A stretch of DNA of 64,000 bases from Rossellomorea marisflavi (GCA_003667865.1 CP033051.1:4099001-4163000); one strand, 5' to 3'. Shown: positions 7,958 to 16,047, numbered from the stretch's first letter. The notes: generated from the letters alone by a model not told the origin. Numbers and translations are program-made.

Positions 7958-8929
7958 CATATTCTCTTTTTTTTGCATTATTGCATTAGCAATCATTTCT
8001 CCATGGAAACGTCCATTTTCGATAAATATTTCATTAGCATTATTACCTGCAGCAATAACACCTGCAATATATATCCCATTTACATTAGTCTCCATAGTGT
8101 CTGGATTAAAATACGGTCTTCCTGTTTCCTTATCAAGTTTAACGCCCATTTTAGTTAGAAAGCTATGGTCCGGATGATAACCAATCATGGCATAAACAAA
8201 GTCGTTTGGAATCTCTTTTCTTTCTCCAGAGATCGTATATATCACCGTCGAATCCTTAATCTCTTCAACTGTGGCTTTAAACTCCATTTTAATTTCACCA
8301 TTACGCACTAATGCATCAAAGTTAGGTAAAATCCATGGTTTGATACTTGGTGAATATTCTGTCCCCCTATACAAAACCGTTACCCGTGCTCCTGCTTTGT
8401 TTAGCTCAAGTGCAGCATCAATCGCTGAGTTTTTACCCCCAATTACAACTACATCGGTATCAAAATATGGATGCGCTTCTTTAAAATAATGAAATACTTT
8501 ATCTAACTCTTCTCCAGGTACATTCAGTTTATTAGGGTTATCATAATATCCAGTCGCCACAATTACATGGTTTGCTTCGTATCGTCCCTTATCTGTCGTC
8601 ACAGCAAAAGTGCCTTCTTGTTGCTTTTGGACCTCAGTTACGTTTTCAAACCGATTGATACGTAGGTGATTACGTTTTACAACCTCACGATAGTAGACTA
8701 AGGCCTGGTTACGTTTTGGTTTATGTTCTTCAACAATAAATGGAATATCTCCTATTGAAAGTTTTTCACTAGAACTAAAAAACGTTTGATGTGTTGGATA
8801 ATGATAGATGGCATTTACAATGTTACCTTTTTCTATAATGAGGGATTGAATCCCTATTCTTTTTAGAGCGATTGCAGCAGCAAGTCCACACGGACCTCCA
8901 CCAATGATAATGCATTCTTCTTTATTCAA
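7955..8929 (-). CDS. ypdA: Bacillithiol disulfide reductase YpdA
   Basis: YpdA is an FAD/NADPH-dependent reductase that regenerates bacillithiol from its disulfide. The FAD Rossmann motif IIGGGPCGLAAAIAL is at about residues 7-21, and its conserved Cys is the redox-active candidate. The NADPH motif VVIGGKNSAIDAALEL is near 165-180, and the C-terminal IAGVIAAGNNANEIFIENG is the FAD-capping segment. I take the TTG at 8927-8929 (LNKEECIIIGGG) as the start, since AAGGGAG lies 8 nt upstream and the family begins there. The longer ORF to 8962 also begins with TTG. It lies next to gudB as in B. subtilis. Confidence 0.95.
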   Translation of the reverse strand: MNKEECIIIGGGPCGLAAAIALKRIGIQSLIIEKGNIVNAIYHYPTHQTFFSSSEKLSIGDIPFIVEEHKPKRNQALVYYREVVKRNHLRINRFENVTEVQKQQEGTFAVTTDKGRYEANHVIVATGYYDNPNKLNVPGEELDKVFHYFKEAHPYFDTDVVVIGGKNSAIDAALELNKAGARVTVLYRGTEYSPSIKPWILPNFDALVRNGEIKMEFKATVEEIKDSTVIYTISGERKEIPNDFVYAMIGYHPDHSFLTKMGVKLDKETGRPYFNPDTMETNVNGIYIAGVIAAGNNANEIFIENGRFHGEMIANAIMQKKENM

Positions 8930-9268
8930 GCGAGACACTCCCTTTTGCTTTCCACTTTCCAATTATGTTTATTGTATTCATTCAATAGAATTTCTCTCAT
9001 CAATTTATGATATGGAATTTTGTTCGATTATGCAAAGGAGATGATTTTAGAGGAAAGTCTGTTTTCTAGAAAAGAAGAGCCTGTTTGACGCAAGGTAGTT
9101 GGCGAGGTTCCGGTTTTGGTTATGCTTATACATGTGGCTTAACAGGGTGGACTTACCAGTAGCACTCAGTATCACAAAATACTCACCAAAAAGGTTCTAC
9201 TCCACTTAATAAACAACAAAAGAACACAGTTCCTAGACTGTGTTCTCTTATATCGTTATGATGGTCTA
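8930..9268. other. Intergenic region between ypdA and the glutamate dehydrogenase gene
   Basis: About 340 bp. It holds the ypdA upstream region and the gudB terminator at the right. In between, a rightward GC-richer patch (about 9085-9160) contains a short Gly/Trp/Tyr-rich open frame (QGSWRGSGFGYAYTCG..) with only a possible TTG start and a weak ribosome site. I do not call it a gene. Confidence 0.5.
9213..9246 (-). terminator. Rho-independent terminator after gudB
   Basis: Perfect 9-bp stem GAACACAGT / ACTGTGTTC with a 6-nt loop, followed on the minus strand by TTTTGTTGTTT. Confidence 0.9.
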
Positions 9269-10546
9269 TTAAATCCAGCCTCTAAAGCGACTAGCTTCTG
9301 CCATTTTTCTAACTCCAACCATGTATGCTGCTAAGCGCATGTCTACTCTTCTATTTTGAGAAGTATCATAAACATTATTAAATGATTGAACAAGAATCTT
9401 TTCTAATTTTTCTTCGACTTCTTCTTCTGTCCAATAATAGCCCTGATTGTTTTGAACCCATTCAAAGTAAGAAACTGTAACACCACCGGAAGATGCCAGC
9501 ACATCGGGAACAAGAAGAATATCACGTTCTGTTAGGATTTTAGTTGCTTCTAATGTTGTCGGTCCATTTGCAGCCTCTACAACAATGGAAGCTCTAATAT
9601 TATGAGCATTCTCTTCAGTAATTTGGTTTTCAATAGCTGCTGGCACTAAGATATCACAATCTAGTTCTAATAGCTCATGGTTGGTAATTGTATTCTTGAA
9701 AAGCTTCGTTACCGTTCCAAAGCTATCACGGCGATCTAATAAGTAATCAATATCCAGTCCCTCTTCATCATGTAAACCACCATATGCATCTGATATTCCA
9801 ATAACCTTTGCACCGGCATCATGCATGAATTTTGCTAGAAAACTACCCGCATTACCAAAACCTTGTACAACGACTCGTGCGCCCTCTAGCTTAATACCTT
9901 TTTTCTTAGCTGCTTCACGAATACAGATGGTAACCCCTTTAGCCGTTGCCGTTTCTCTTCCATGAGAACCACCTAGAACAAGTGGTTTTCCAGTAATAAA
10001 TCCTGGAGAGTTGAATTCATCAATTCGACTATACTCATCCATCATCCAAGCCATAATTTGCGAGTTCGTGAAGACATCCGGAGCGGGGATATCTTTTGTT
10101 GGTCCAACGATTTGACTTATAGCACGCACGTATCCTCGACTTAATCTTTCTAATTCTCTAAAAGACATTTCACGCGGATCACAAATAATTCCGCCTTTAC
10201 CTCCACCATATGGTAAATCAACAATTCCACATTTTAAGCTCATCCAAATAGAAAGAGCTTTAACCTCTTTTTCGGTAACACTAGGATGGAAGCGAATTCC
10301 ACCTTTTGTTGGTCCAACCGCATCATTATGCTGTGCCCGGTAGCCAGTAAATACCTTTACTGTTCCATCGTCCATTCGTACAGGTATTTTCACGGTTAGC
10401 ATACGCAGTGGCTCTTTTAAAAGTTCGAATACTTCTTCAGGATATCCTAGTTTTTCTAGAGCATGATGAATGACTGTTTGTGTTGATTTCAATACATCAT
10501 GTTTATCCTCTAAATGGTTTTTATCTGTTGCATTTTCGGCTACCAT
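9269..10546 (-). CDS. gudB: NAD-dependent glutamate dehydrogenase (GudB/RocG type)
   Basis: The enzyme oxidatively deaminates glutamate to 2-oxoglutarate and ammonium. The 425-residue protein has the family substrate motifs with Lys81 (PTKGG), Lys105 (MSLKCG) and Lys117 (GGGKGG), and a Rossmann NAD motif GFGNAG near residue 230. Position beside ypdA and ypbH is that of gudB. The stretch [12 protein letters not shown] holds a single VKA, so the 9-bp duplication that inactivates gudB in B. subtilis 168 is absent and the enzyme should be active. A perfect cre site upstream suggests rocG-like catabolite repression. Whether it is functionally GudB or RocG cannot be settled from one copy. Confidence 0.94.
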   Translation of the reverse strand: MVAENATDKNHLEDKHDVLKSTQTVIHHALEKLGYPEEVFELLKEPLRMLTVKIPVRMDDGTVKVFTGYRAQHNDAVGPTKGGIRFHPSVTEKEVKALSIWMSLKCGIVDLPYGGGKGGIICDPREMSFRELERLSRGYVRAISQIVGPTKDIPAPDVFTNSQIMAWMMDEYSRIDEFNSPGFITGKPLVLGGSHGRETATAKGVTICIREAAKKKGIKLEGARVVVQGFGNAGSFLAKFMHDAGAKVIGISDAYGGLHDEEGLDIDYLLDRRDSFGTVTKLFKNTITNHELLELDCDILVPAAIENQITEENAHNIRASIVVEAANGPTTLEATKILTERDILLVPDVLASSGGVTVSYFEWVQNNQGYYWTEEEVEEKLEKILVQSFNNVYDTSQNRRVDMRLAAYMVGVRKMAEASRFRGWI

Positions 10547-10664
10547 TTATGTAAACCTCCCAGTATAGTTCACTGATTTTACGGAATCTTGTCCGCTTTC
10601 ATGACATAGTATACACGTTTGTATAGGTCTTGCAAAGAACAAAAATTAAAAACAGAAAATAAAT

Positions 10665-10678
10665 TGTAAGCGTTATCA
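10665..10678. promoter_or_regulatory. CcpA cre site upstream of gudB
   Basis: TGTAAGCGTTATCA matches the cre consensus TGWAANCGNTNWCA at every position. It is extended to a wider dyad by TTGTAA on the left and TTTACAA on the right. It lies about 120 bp ahead of the gudB start codon. B. subtilis rocG is repressed by CcpA, and the same control is inferred here. Confidence 0.75.
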
Positions 10679-10739
10679 TCGTTTACAACCTTATAATGTA
10701 GGCCTGAATGATTTTTATCTTACTACTATTGTTTACGAA

Positions 10740-10763
10740 TTTTTCGTGACTAGTCACGAAAAA
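10740..10763. repeat. 24-bp perfect palindrome upstream of gudB
   Basis: TTTTTCGTGAC (10740-10750) is followed directly by its mirror, giving 24 bp of perfect dyad symmetry with core CGTGACTAGTCACG and no loop. It abuts the ypbH terminator. Lack of a loop argues for a protein-binding operator rather than a second terminator, but the regulator is unknown. Confidence 0.6.
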
Positions 10764-10801
10764 CTGAAAAAGGACCTAACATCAGAAACATTAGGTCCTT
10801 T
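10763..10801 (-). terminator. Rho-independent terminator after ypbH
   Basis: Perfect 11-bp stem AAAGGACCTAA / TTAGGTCCTTT, followed on the minus strand by TTCAGTTTTT. It lies 100 bp past the ypbH stop. Confidence 0.85.
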
Positions 10802-10903
10802 AAAACGTTTTACCTGACTGCTCTTTTTGTTACCTTTCACATTCGGTGAACCTAGGGTAAGAACGGTATTTGTATAAGCATTTATTCTTTTCAATTTTCA
10901 CTA

Positions 10904-11473
10904 TTAATTTTTAAAGTAACGTTCTAATGTTTCAATTAAGTCATTTTCAATAAGTAATTTCCCATAATCATCTAAATATTCAATGGTCATTTTTGCCTTG
11001 CTTCCAAATTCATTTGCGACTGCCTCTATTACATAATCTTTGTCAATTAGTTTTTCAAACACAATATAATAAATCTCTTTAAATGAATATAAGGAAATAC
11101 TTTTACAATGCACTTTATTTTTTATCGTTCTAGAAAAAGATATTACAGCTTCAAAATCTTCAAACGCAAATATTTCGCATTGTATATATTCTAAAGAATA
11201 GGAGTGAATTTCATCTTCAAATAGTTGTTCATCAATTTCTAATGTTAGAATTAGTTGAACTTCTTGTTCATTAAAAGAATGTACTTCCACGGTTACTTCT
11301 ACTTGTGAATCTATACCATATTTATCTTGAATTTGTTCTAACATTTCTTCAAATAATTCATGCCATATAAGCGATTCTTTTAAGAAGTTTTCATTAAGCA
11401 TACCTTTTGCTTCGAGTTCATCTACACCTATAGAAAACTTTATTTTATTTCGGGTCAAACGCTCAAGCTTCAT
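10904..11473 (-). CDS. ypbH: MecA-family adaptor protein YpbH (MecB)
   Basis: MecA-family adaptors deliver substrates to the ClpC-ClpP protease. The 189-residue protein begins MKLERLTRNKIKFSIG, the typical MecA N-terminal substrate-binding start. An acidic middle follows, then a C-terminal ClpC-binding domain with the pattern FEDFEAVISFSR and ..YLDDYGKLLIENDLIETLERYF. It lies beside gudB, where B. subtilis has ypbH, the paralogue of mecA; true mecA is normally next to competence genes that are not in this window. An AGGGGG ribosome site precedes the ATG. Confidence 0.88.
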   Translation of the reverse strand: MKLERLTRNKIKFSIGVDELEAKGMLNENFLKESLIWHELFEEMLEQIQDKYGIDSQVEVTVEVHSFNEQEVQLILTLEIDEQLFEDEIHSYSLEYIQCEIFAFEDFEAVISFSRTIKNKVHCKSISLYSFKEIYYIVFEKLIDKDYVIEAVANEFGSKAKMTIEYLDDYGKLLIENDLIETLERYFKN

Positions 11474-11643
11474 TTTCTTTCCCCCTGAGTATGACTACTT
11501 ACAACATACTATGTAGAGGACTATGATAGGTGCTTGTCATAGAAACAGCGAACCCACATTGAAAATAAGGTCCGCTGAGAATTTTGGTATAAAAGAATAA
11601 AGTTTCGGTCATTATTAGATTAGATTTATCTTGTTTGTCACTA

Positions 11644-12558
11644 CTATTTACGCTCAAGTCTACTTTTTAACCAATCTTCCCAATCATGCTTTGACGGACC
11701 AACAATATGGTCATCATATTGTTCTCTTAAACGAGCAGGCAGTGAATTCACCGCTAATCCGCCTAGACCTATTTCTAATTTAGAGTACTTATCTTTGAAG
11801 CGCTTAATTAAATCAAAGGTCTGTCCTAAATTCTCCCTTAGAGTACAGGATAAGAATAGGAATTTTGGATCTACTGTATCGATAACAATCTCAAGGTCTT
11901 CTTCTTTAATACTTGATCCAAGATAAATCACTTCAAATCCTTTTCTTCTAACAAATAACGTAAATATTAACAAGCCTAGCTCATGCCATTCATCCGGGCC
12001 ACAAACTGCTACCACTTTCGGTAATAGGTCATTATGAGGGAAAGAATGCATAATGATACCAATCCGTGCACGTAGAATAGATGTAGCAAAATGTTCATGT
12101 GCCGTTGTAATTTCTCCATTTTCCCAAAGGTCCCCAATTTTCACAAGCAGACCGCCAAGTATATCTACAACTACTACGTCAATGGTGTAAATAGAAAAAG
12201 CGTTATTAATCATCTCATGTGCTTTTGTTTCATTAAAATTTAATAGTGCTTTTAGCAGCTCATTCGAAATATGCTCCGTACGTGTACTTGTGGAATGTTG
12301 TACTTCCTCTTCTTTTTCTAATTCATGTTTGTCTAAAAGAGACACAGCTTGGCTAATGGTAAACCCTTGATTCACTTTTCCTACAAGCCATTTTAATATA
12401 TTTAGATGCTCTTCCGTATACAAGCGATGTCCCGATTCATTACGAACAGGTGCAATAATATTGTAACGACGCTCCCATGCTCGTAATGTTCCAGGCTGTA
12501 TATTAAGAATTTTGGAGACTGCTTTAATGTTATACTTTCCTTCAGATTGTTTCATCAT
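11644..12558 (-). CDS. MerR-type regulator with cobalamin-binding domain (CarH/LitR-like putative light sensor)
   Basis: The 304-residue protein has a MerR helix-turn-helix (about residues 8-76; YNIKAVSKILNIQPGTLRAWERRY). A helical bundle (about 95-175) and a B12-binding Rossmann domain (about 180-300) follow. The diagnostic CarH signature W-x9-EH is intact (Trp145, Glu155, His156), and the cobalt-ligand motif ExHxxG is present as E190-W-H192-E-L-G195. In CarH/LitR proteins adenosylcobalamin makes the protein bind DNA in the dark, and light releases it. No carotenoid genes are nearby, so the target is unknown. It stands between ypbH and ypbG, which are close together in B. subtilis. A strong SigA-type promoter with a direct repeat lies upstream (12594-12631). 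Confidence 0.88.
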   Translation of the reverse strand: MMKQSEGKYNIKAVSKILNIQPGTLRAWERRYNIIAPVRNESGHRLYTEEHLNILKWLVGKVNQGFTISQAVSLLDKHELEKEEEVQHSTSTRTEHISNELLKALLNFNETKAHEMINNAFSIYTIDVVVVDILGGLLVKIGDLWENGEITTAHEHFATSILRARIGIIMHSFPHNDLLPKVVAVCGPDEWHELGLLIFTLFVRRKGFEVIYLGSSIKEEDLEIVIDTVDPKFLFLSCTLRENLGQTFDLIKRFKDKYSKLEIGLGGLAVNSLPARLREQYDDHIVGPSKHDWEDWLKSRLERK

Positions 12559-12593
12559 AAATCCCCCAAATACAAATAACTATAGCTCCTAAG

Positions 12594-12631
12594 ATTATAA
12601 TGGAAAAAAAAATACGTGTAAAATTTGTATA
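12594..12631 (-). promoter_or_regulatory. SigA promoter with TGTA direct repeat upstream of the MerR/B12 gene
   Basis: On the minus strand TTTACA (12617-12622) and TATAAT (12594-12599) are spaced 17 bp, a near-consensus SigA promoter. On the plus strand TGTAAA (12617) and TGTATA (12626) form a 9-bp-spaced repeat across the -35. MerR/B12 regulators bind repeated TGTA-type sites, so autoregulation is possible. That part is inference. Confidence 0.55.
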
Positions 12632-12655
12632 GGCTATGGGGAAGTTATGTACACT

Positions 12656-13426
12656 TTAAGATCGTTTGATCGAAAGAAGATGTGTTTCTGCAGGTGCCCC
12701 TAAGCGAAATGGAATCGCAGTAGTTCCGTATCCATTGCTTACTAATTGAGTTGTATTATGAAAGGTGTCAAGCTTTCCTTTCGGATATAACCCCAAACCA
12801 AATATACGTATTTGACCACCATGGGTGTGACCGCTTAGCATTAGATCAACTGATGTTTGATCTGTAAGCTTACGAATCAGACGTGGATCATGACTAATAA
12901 GTATGTTAAAGCTTTGCTCCTCTACATCTCTATAAGCCTTATTCAAATCCGCTTTTCGAAGACTTGCATCATCTACCCCGATCAGCGTTACTTTTCCAAA
13001 TTCATTTTCTCTAATTACTATTGAGCTATTTACAATTTCCGTTACTCCCTTATCTTGAAACAACTTTTGTAGATTTTGACGATCTACCTCATAGTCATTA
13101 TTACCCCAAACAAAATAAATGGGAGCAATTTGATTTAACTTATCTATATTTTTACCAACTTTTTCTAATTCTACACCCTTTTCTAACAAATCTCCACCAA
13201 TTATGACAAAATCCGCTTTTTTTCTCACTTTTGCAATGATTTTATCAGACACTTTTCGTTTGTGTATATCAGAAATAAAAAAAATATGTAATGGGTCTAA
13301 CTGTTGTGGGTATGAGCTAAAGTGAACAGTCGTCTCTCTTACTCTATTCCGAAATGCTTCTATAAACATAAATAGTAACATGCTGACCACGATTAGGATC
13401 AGCATGATAAAGTATTCATAACTCAT
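12656..13426 (-). CDS. ypbG: Membrane-anchored metallophosphoesterase YpbG
   Basis: The 256-residue protein has one N-terminal transmembrane helix (about 5-23), then a calcineurin-like phosphoesterase domain. The metal ligands are visible in order: D53-x-H55 (SDIH), D79 (GGDL), GNND, a His in ISHDP and GHTHGG. This matches the YkuE/YpbG-type family, some members of which act on lipid-linked or nucleotide substrates; the substrate here is not known. Its start overlaps the end of the upstream membrane-protein gene by 11 nt, so translation is probably coupled. Confidence 0.85.
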   Translation of the reverse strand: MSYEYFIMLILIVVSMLLFMFIEAFRNRVRETTVHFSSYPQQLDPLHIFFISDIHKRKVSDKIIAKVRKKADFVIIGGDLLEKGVELEKVGKNIDKLNQIAPIYFVWGNNDYEVDRQNLQKLFQDKGVTEIVNSSIVIRENEFGKVTLIGVDDASLRKADLNKAYRDVEEQSFNILISHDPRLIRKLTDQTSVDLMLSGHTHGGQIRIFGLGLYPKGKLDTFHNTTQLVSNGYGTTAIPFRLGAPAETHLLSIKRS

Positions 13427-13802
13427 TTTGTCCTCCTCGACCTCTAAAATCTAAAGAAATCATACCATAAAAAGAAGCCGTTACAATAAAGACAATTGCC
13501 TGATAAAATCCAACATAACATAATACTCCTAACAAAATGATATTAACTGGAATCAATATAAGGTTGTTCGTATAGTCTCCTTTAAACAATTGTATCATCG
13601 ACTGGATTTCAATTGTTAATACATTCCCTTGTAAAACAATTCCTATAATAAATGCAGTGGAAGCAGCAAGAAAGTTTATTGGACTTAAGACAAGCTCAAC
13701 AATAATATCAGATAGGCTATTACTGCTAAAGTCTGGTAGTAAGCCTATGTACAAATATCCAGTTATAAAAACCAACAGTAATTTAAAGAATTGGCTCAGC
13801 AA
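13416..13802 (-). CDS. Small polytopic membrane protein, unrecognised
   Basis: About 128 residues with four hydrophobic segments (roughly residues 3-22, 35-62, 78-100 and 100-118) and a short polar tail ending RGRGGQNEL. I do not recognise the family. A TTG at 13800-13802 with GGGAGG 7 nt upstream seems the best start; the ATG at 13817 lies inside that ribosome site. The 11-nt overlap with ypbG suggests the two proteins are made together and could act together at the membrane. Confidence 0.65.
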   Translation of the reverse strand: MLSQFFKLLLVFITGYLYIGLLPDFSSNSLSDIIVELVLSPINFLAASTAFIIGIVLQGNVLTIEIQSMIQLFKGDYTNNLILIPVNIILLGVLCYVGFYQAIVFIVTASFYGMISLDFRGRGGQNEL

Positions 13803-13855
13803 AAAAATCCCTCCCATAAAATCTTATGAAAGGGATTCTGAATCATACGGCTCTT

Positions 13856-14491
13856 TTATTCATCTTCATGAATATGTAAGATTCTAAAGCCAGATTTCTC
13901 TAATTTTTTCAAGAATTTATCAATGTTATCACGTTTTTCTACTTTAAGGACAATTCTTCTTAGAAGCTTATCGGAATCATCAAATGTTACTAAAGAGATA
14001 ACAGACTCATGGAATTGTTGAATAATTTCACCTAGTCGAGCAATTCTTCCTTCTGTTTCAACAGATGTAAAAGCAATACGAACGCCCTTTTGTCCCATTC
14101 CAAACGCAGAGCGGAACTGATCTAAGACATCAAACCTTGTAATAACACCTAAGAAATTACGCTCTTCATCAACAACAGCAATGATTGGGAAAGCTTTTAA
14201 ATCAAGAAGTGTTTTCTCAAATATTTCATCACCAACAATAAATATATCTTGACGCTTTGCAAGATCCTTCGCGGTTTTACTTTTCATGAATTCTTCTTTT
14301 TCCATACCAGATTCAAAGAATCCATTATAGATGTTGTAGCGTGTCACAACCCCTATGTACTTATCACCAGCTAATACAGGAACACCGTCAATCTGGTGAT
14401 GTTCAAGTACTTCTAGTGTTTTTTCTACAGAATCAGCCTCGCTAACAAAGTAGCATTTGTGTTTTGGTATCATCGCATTTTTTACGAACAT
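13856..14491 (-). CDS. CBS-CBS-ACT domain protein (AcuB-like)
   Basis: A protein of about 211 residues with two CBS domains (about 1-60, motif VLAGDKYIGVVTRY; about 70-130, motif AVVDEERNFLGVITRFD) and a C-terminal ACT-like domain (about 135-205). This is the AcuB layout. CBS pairs usually bind adenine nucleotides. The DGVPVL and AFPIIAVVD strands that line such sites are present, but the ligand is unknown. The start could be the ATG at 14491 or the GTG at 14497; both lie near AAAGGAG and GAGGT sites. It is not next to acuA/acuC, so acetoin use should not be assumed. Confidence 0.8.
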   Translation of the reverse strand: MFVKNAMIPKHKCYFVSEADSVEKTLEVLEHHQIDGVPVLAGDKYIGVVTRYNIYNGFFESGMEKEEFMKSKTAKDLAKRQDIFIVGDEIFEKTLLDLKAFPIIAVVDEERNFLGVITRFDVLDQFRSAFGMGQKGVRIAFTSVETEGRIARLGEIIQQFHESVISLVTFDDSDKLLRRIVLKVEKRDNIDKFLKKLEKSGFRILHIHEDE

Positions 14492-14921
14492 AAGCACACC
14501 TCACTCCTTTTGTATAAGTAATATTCCACAAGTTGAATAAAATTACCTGCTAATTCACAGACCAATTTCTAAACTTTGTTCTTACTTTTTGTAAACTTTT
14601 ACCCATATATGTTCTTTTTAACAAATTCCATCACATTTTCATGAATCTCTACTGTCTACACTGCCCTTATACCTAGATCCCTCCATAAAAATATAGGTCA
14701 AATCAAGCTTTCATGGAGTTTATTACACAAACTTTGCCCAGATATTATTAAAAGGCTTAAGCTTATTAAAACAATTGACATGTGAACAGGCAGTCTTTTC
14801 ATATCTTCTAAGGAGAAGAATTACAGAAGGCGAACTGTATTTGTTTCTTTTCCTTAAGGAAGCACTTTTAAACCGTTATTGCTAAATTCAATCGTTACAA
14901 CCTTATTATAGGAGGGATTGT
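14492..14921. other. Intergenic region upstream of cotJABC
   Basis: About 430 bp that must hold the divergent promoters of the CBS-ACT gene and cotJA. A consensus-like TTGACA is at 14775-14780 but lacks a good -10. I could not pick out a convincing SigE (mother-cell) promoter for cotJ. There is no supportable ORF. Confidence 0.45.
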
Positions 14922-15146
14922 ATGCATAGCTTGTATAAAACCTGGCACCCTTATGTTAGTCCCTTTGATCCGTGTAGACCCATTACACAAAAGGTGTATT
15001 CTACTCCACCTAATCTTTATTTAGGGTTTCAACCTCCAAATTTAGAGCAATTTGCTCCAAAGCAAGCACTAAGAGCTGGGACACTATGGAAGGTCTTTTA
15101 CGATCCTTACTATAGCCCTTATGAGAAAGCGAAAGGGGAGCTATAG
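14922..15146 (+). CDS. cotJA: Spore coat protein CotJA
   Basis: The 74-residue protein shows the CotJA pattern: a Pro/Tyr-rich body with YVSPFDPCRPI, NLYLGFQPPNLEQF and GTLWKVFYDPYY. CotJA is made in the mother cell and taken into the inner coat with CotJC. An AGGAGGG ribosome site precedes the ATG. The stop codon is 1 bp before the cotJB start. The length is slightly below that of the B. subtilis protein. Confidence 0.93.
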   Translation: MHSLYKTWHPYVSPFDPCRPITQKVYSTPPNLYLGFQPPNLEQFAPKQALRAGTLWKVFYDPYYSPYEKAKGEL

Positions 15147-15147
15147 A

Positions 15148-15408
15148 ATGAAACAACTCCCTGCCCATTATTACGAGATTCTTGAAGAGCTTCAGGCCGT
15201 TGATTTTGTCATTCTTGAGTTAACCTTATACTTAGATACTCATCCAGATGATTACAATGCTATTCAACAATTCAATATGTACGTTAAAACAAGAAAACAA
15301 ATTAAAAATCGCTTCGAGAAGGAATTTGGACCATTAACTCATTTTGGATATAGTTATTCGGACTATCCCTGGAATTGGAAGGATGCACCTTGGCCTTGGC
15401 AAGTATAG
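15148..15408 (+). CDS. cotJB: Spore coat protein CotJB
   Basis: The 86-residue protein starts MKQLPAHYYEILEELQA, the standard CotJB opening. It continues with AVDFVILELTLYLDTHPDD and a Trp/Pro-rich end (YPWNWKDAPWPWQV). The ATG at 15148 is chosen because AAAGGGGAG precedes it; a reading from 15121 would overlap cotJA. It is the middle gene of the cotJ operon. Confidence 0.93.
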   Translation: MKQLPAHYYEILEELQAVDFVILELTLYLDTHPDDYNAIQQFNMYVKTRKQIKNRFEKEFGPLTHFGYSYSDYPWNWKDAPWPWQV

Positions 15409-15429
15409 TATAAGGGGGAGTAAGGATTT

Positions 15430-15999
15430 ATGTGGGTATACGAAAAAAAATTACAATATCCTGTTCGTGTAAGTTCATGTAATCCTAGATTAGCAAAGTT
15501 CTTAATCGAACAATATGGTGGGGCAGACGGGGAGCTTGCTGCTGCACTTCGATACTTAAACCAACGATACACAATTCCCGATAAAGTAATTGGACTTCTT
15601 ACAGACATCGGGACAGAAGAATTTGCTCATTTAGAAATGATCGCTACAATGATTTATAAATTAACAAAGGATGCTACTCCAGAACAATTGAAAGAGGCAG
15701 GTCTAGCTCCTCATTATGTAAATCATGATAGTGCATTGTTTTATCATAATGCTGCTGGTGTTCCATTTGATGCTTCATATATACAAGCAAAAGGAGATCC
15801 AATTGCTGATTTGTATGAAGATATCGCTGCAGAAGAAAAGGCACGTGCAACCTATCAATGGATTATTAACATGAGTGATGACCCTGATTTGAATGATGGA
15901 TTGCGCTTCTTAAGGGAAAGAGAAATCGTACATTCTCAACGATTTAGAGAAGCAGTAGAAATACTAAAAGATGAACGTGATCGTAAAAAGATATTTTAA
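15430..15999 (+). CDS. cotJC: Spore coat protein CotJC, manganese-catalase family
   Basis: The 189-residue protein is a ferritin-like four-helix Mn-catalase relative. Glu/His metal-ligand positions are visible in GGADGELAAALRYLNQR, TEEFAHLEMIATMI, EDIAAEEKARATYQWI and REREIVHSQRF. CotJC is an abundant inner-coat protein thought to protect against peroxide. A GGGGGAG-like ribosome site precedes the ATG. Length equals that of B. subtilis CotJC. The operon ends in a terminator shared with ypbF. Confidence 0.95.
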   Translation: MWVYEKKLQYPVRVSSCNPRLAKFLIEQYGGADGELAAALRYLNQRYTIPDKVIGLLTDIGTEEFAHLEMIATMIYKLTKDATPEQLKEAGLAPHYVNHDSALFYHNAAGVPFDASYIQAKGDPIADLYEDIAAEEKARATYQWIINMSDDPDLNDGLRFLREREIVHSQRFREAVEILKDERDRKKIF

Positions 16000-16004
16000 T
16001 AGAG

Positions 16005-16045
16005 ATAGGCTGACCTTAATTCCTCAACTATTACGGTCAGCCTAT
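16005..16045. terminator. Bidirectional terminator between cotJC and ypbF
   Basis: Perfect 11-bp stem ATAGGCTGACC / GGTCAGCCTAT with a 19-nt loop between convergent genes. The minus side is followed by CTCTATTAAAATATCTTTTT. Confidence 0.8.
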
Positions 16046-16047
16046 TC

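Larger units (their letters stand above)
10547..10903. other. Regulatory intergenic region upstream of gudB
   Basis: About 357 bp without an ORF. It holds a cre site (10665-10678), a 24-bp perfect palindrome (10740-10763) and the ypbH terminator (10763-10801). The remaining 100 bp before ypbH show nothing clear. Confidence 0.6.

Noticed and set aside
13856-14491. Naming the CBS-ACT protein acuB
   Set aside because: The architecture fits, but the acuA and acuC neighbours are absent and the sequence differs, so only AcuB-like is supported.
14811-14886. AAGGAG followed by a 21-codon frame ahead of cotJA, as a possible leader peptide
   Set aside because: The only start at proper spacing is ATT, which is too rare a start codon to accept without other support.
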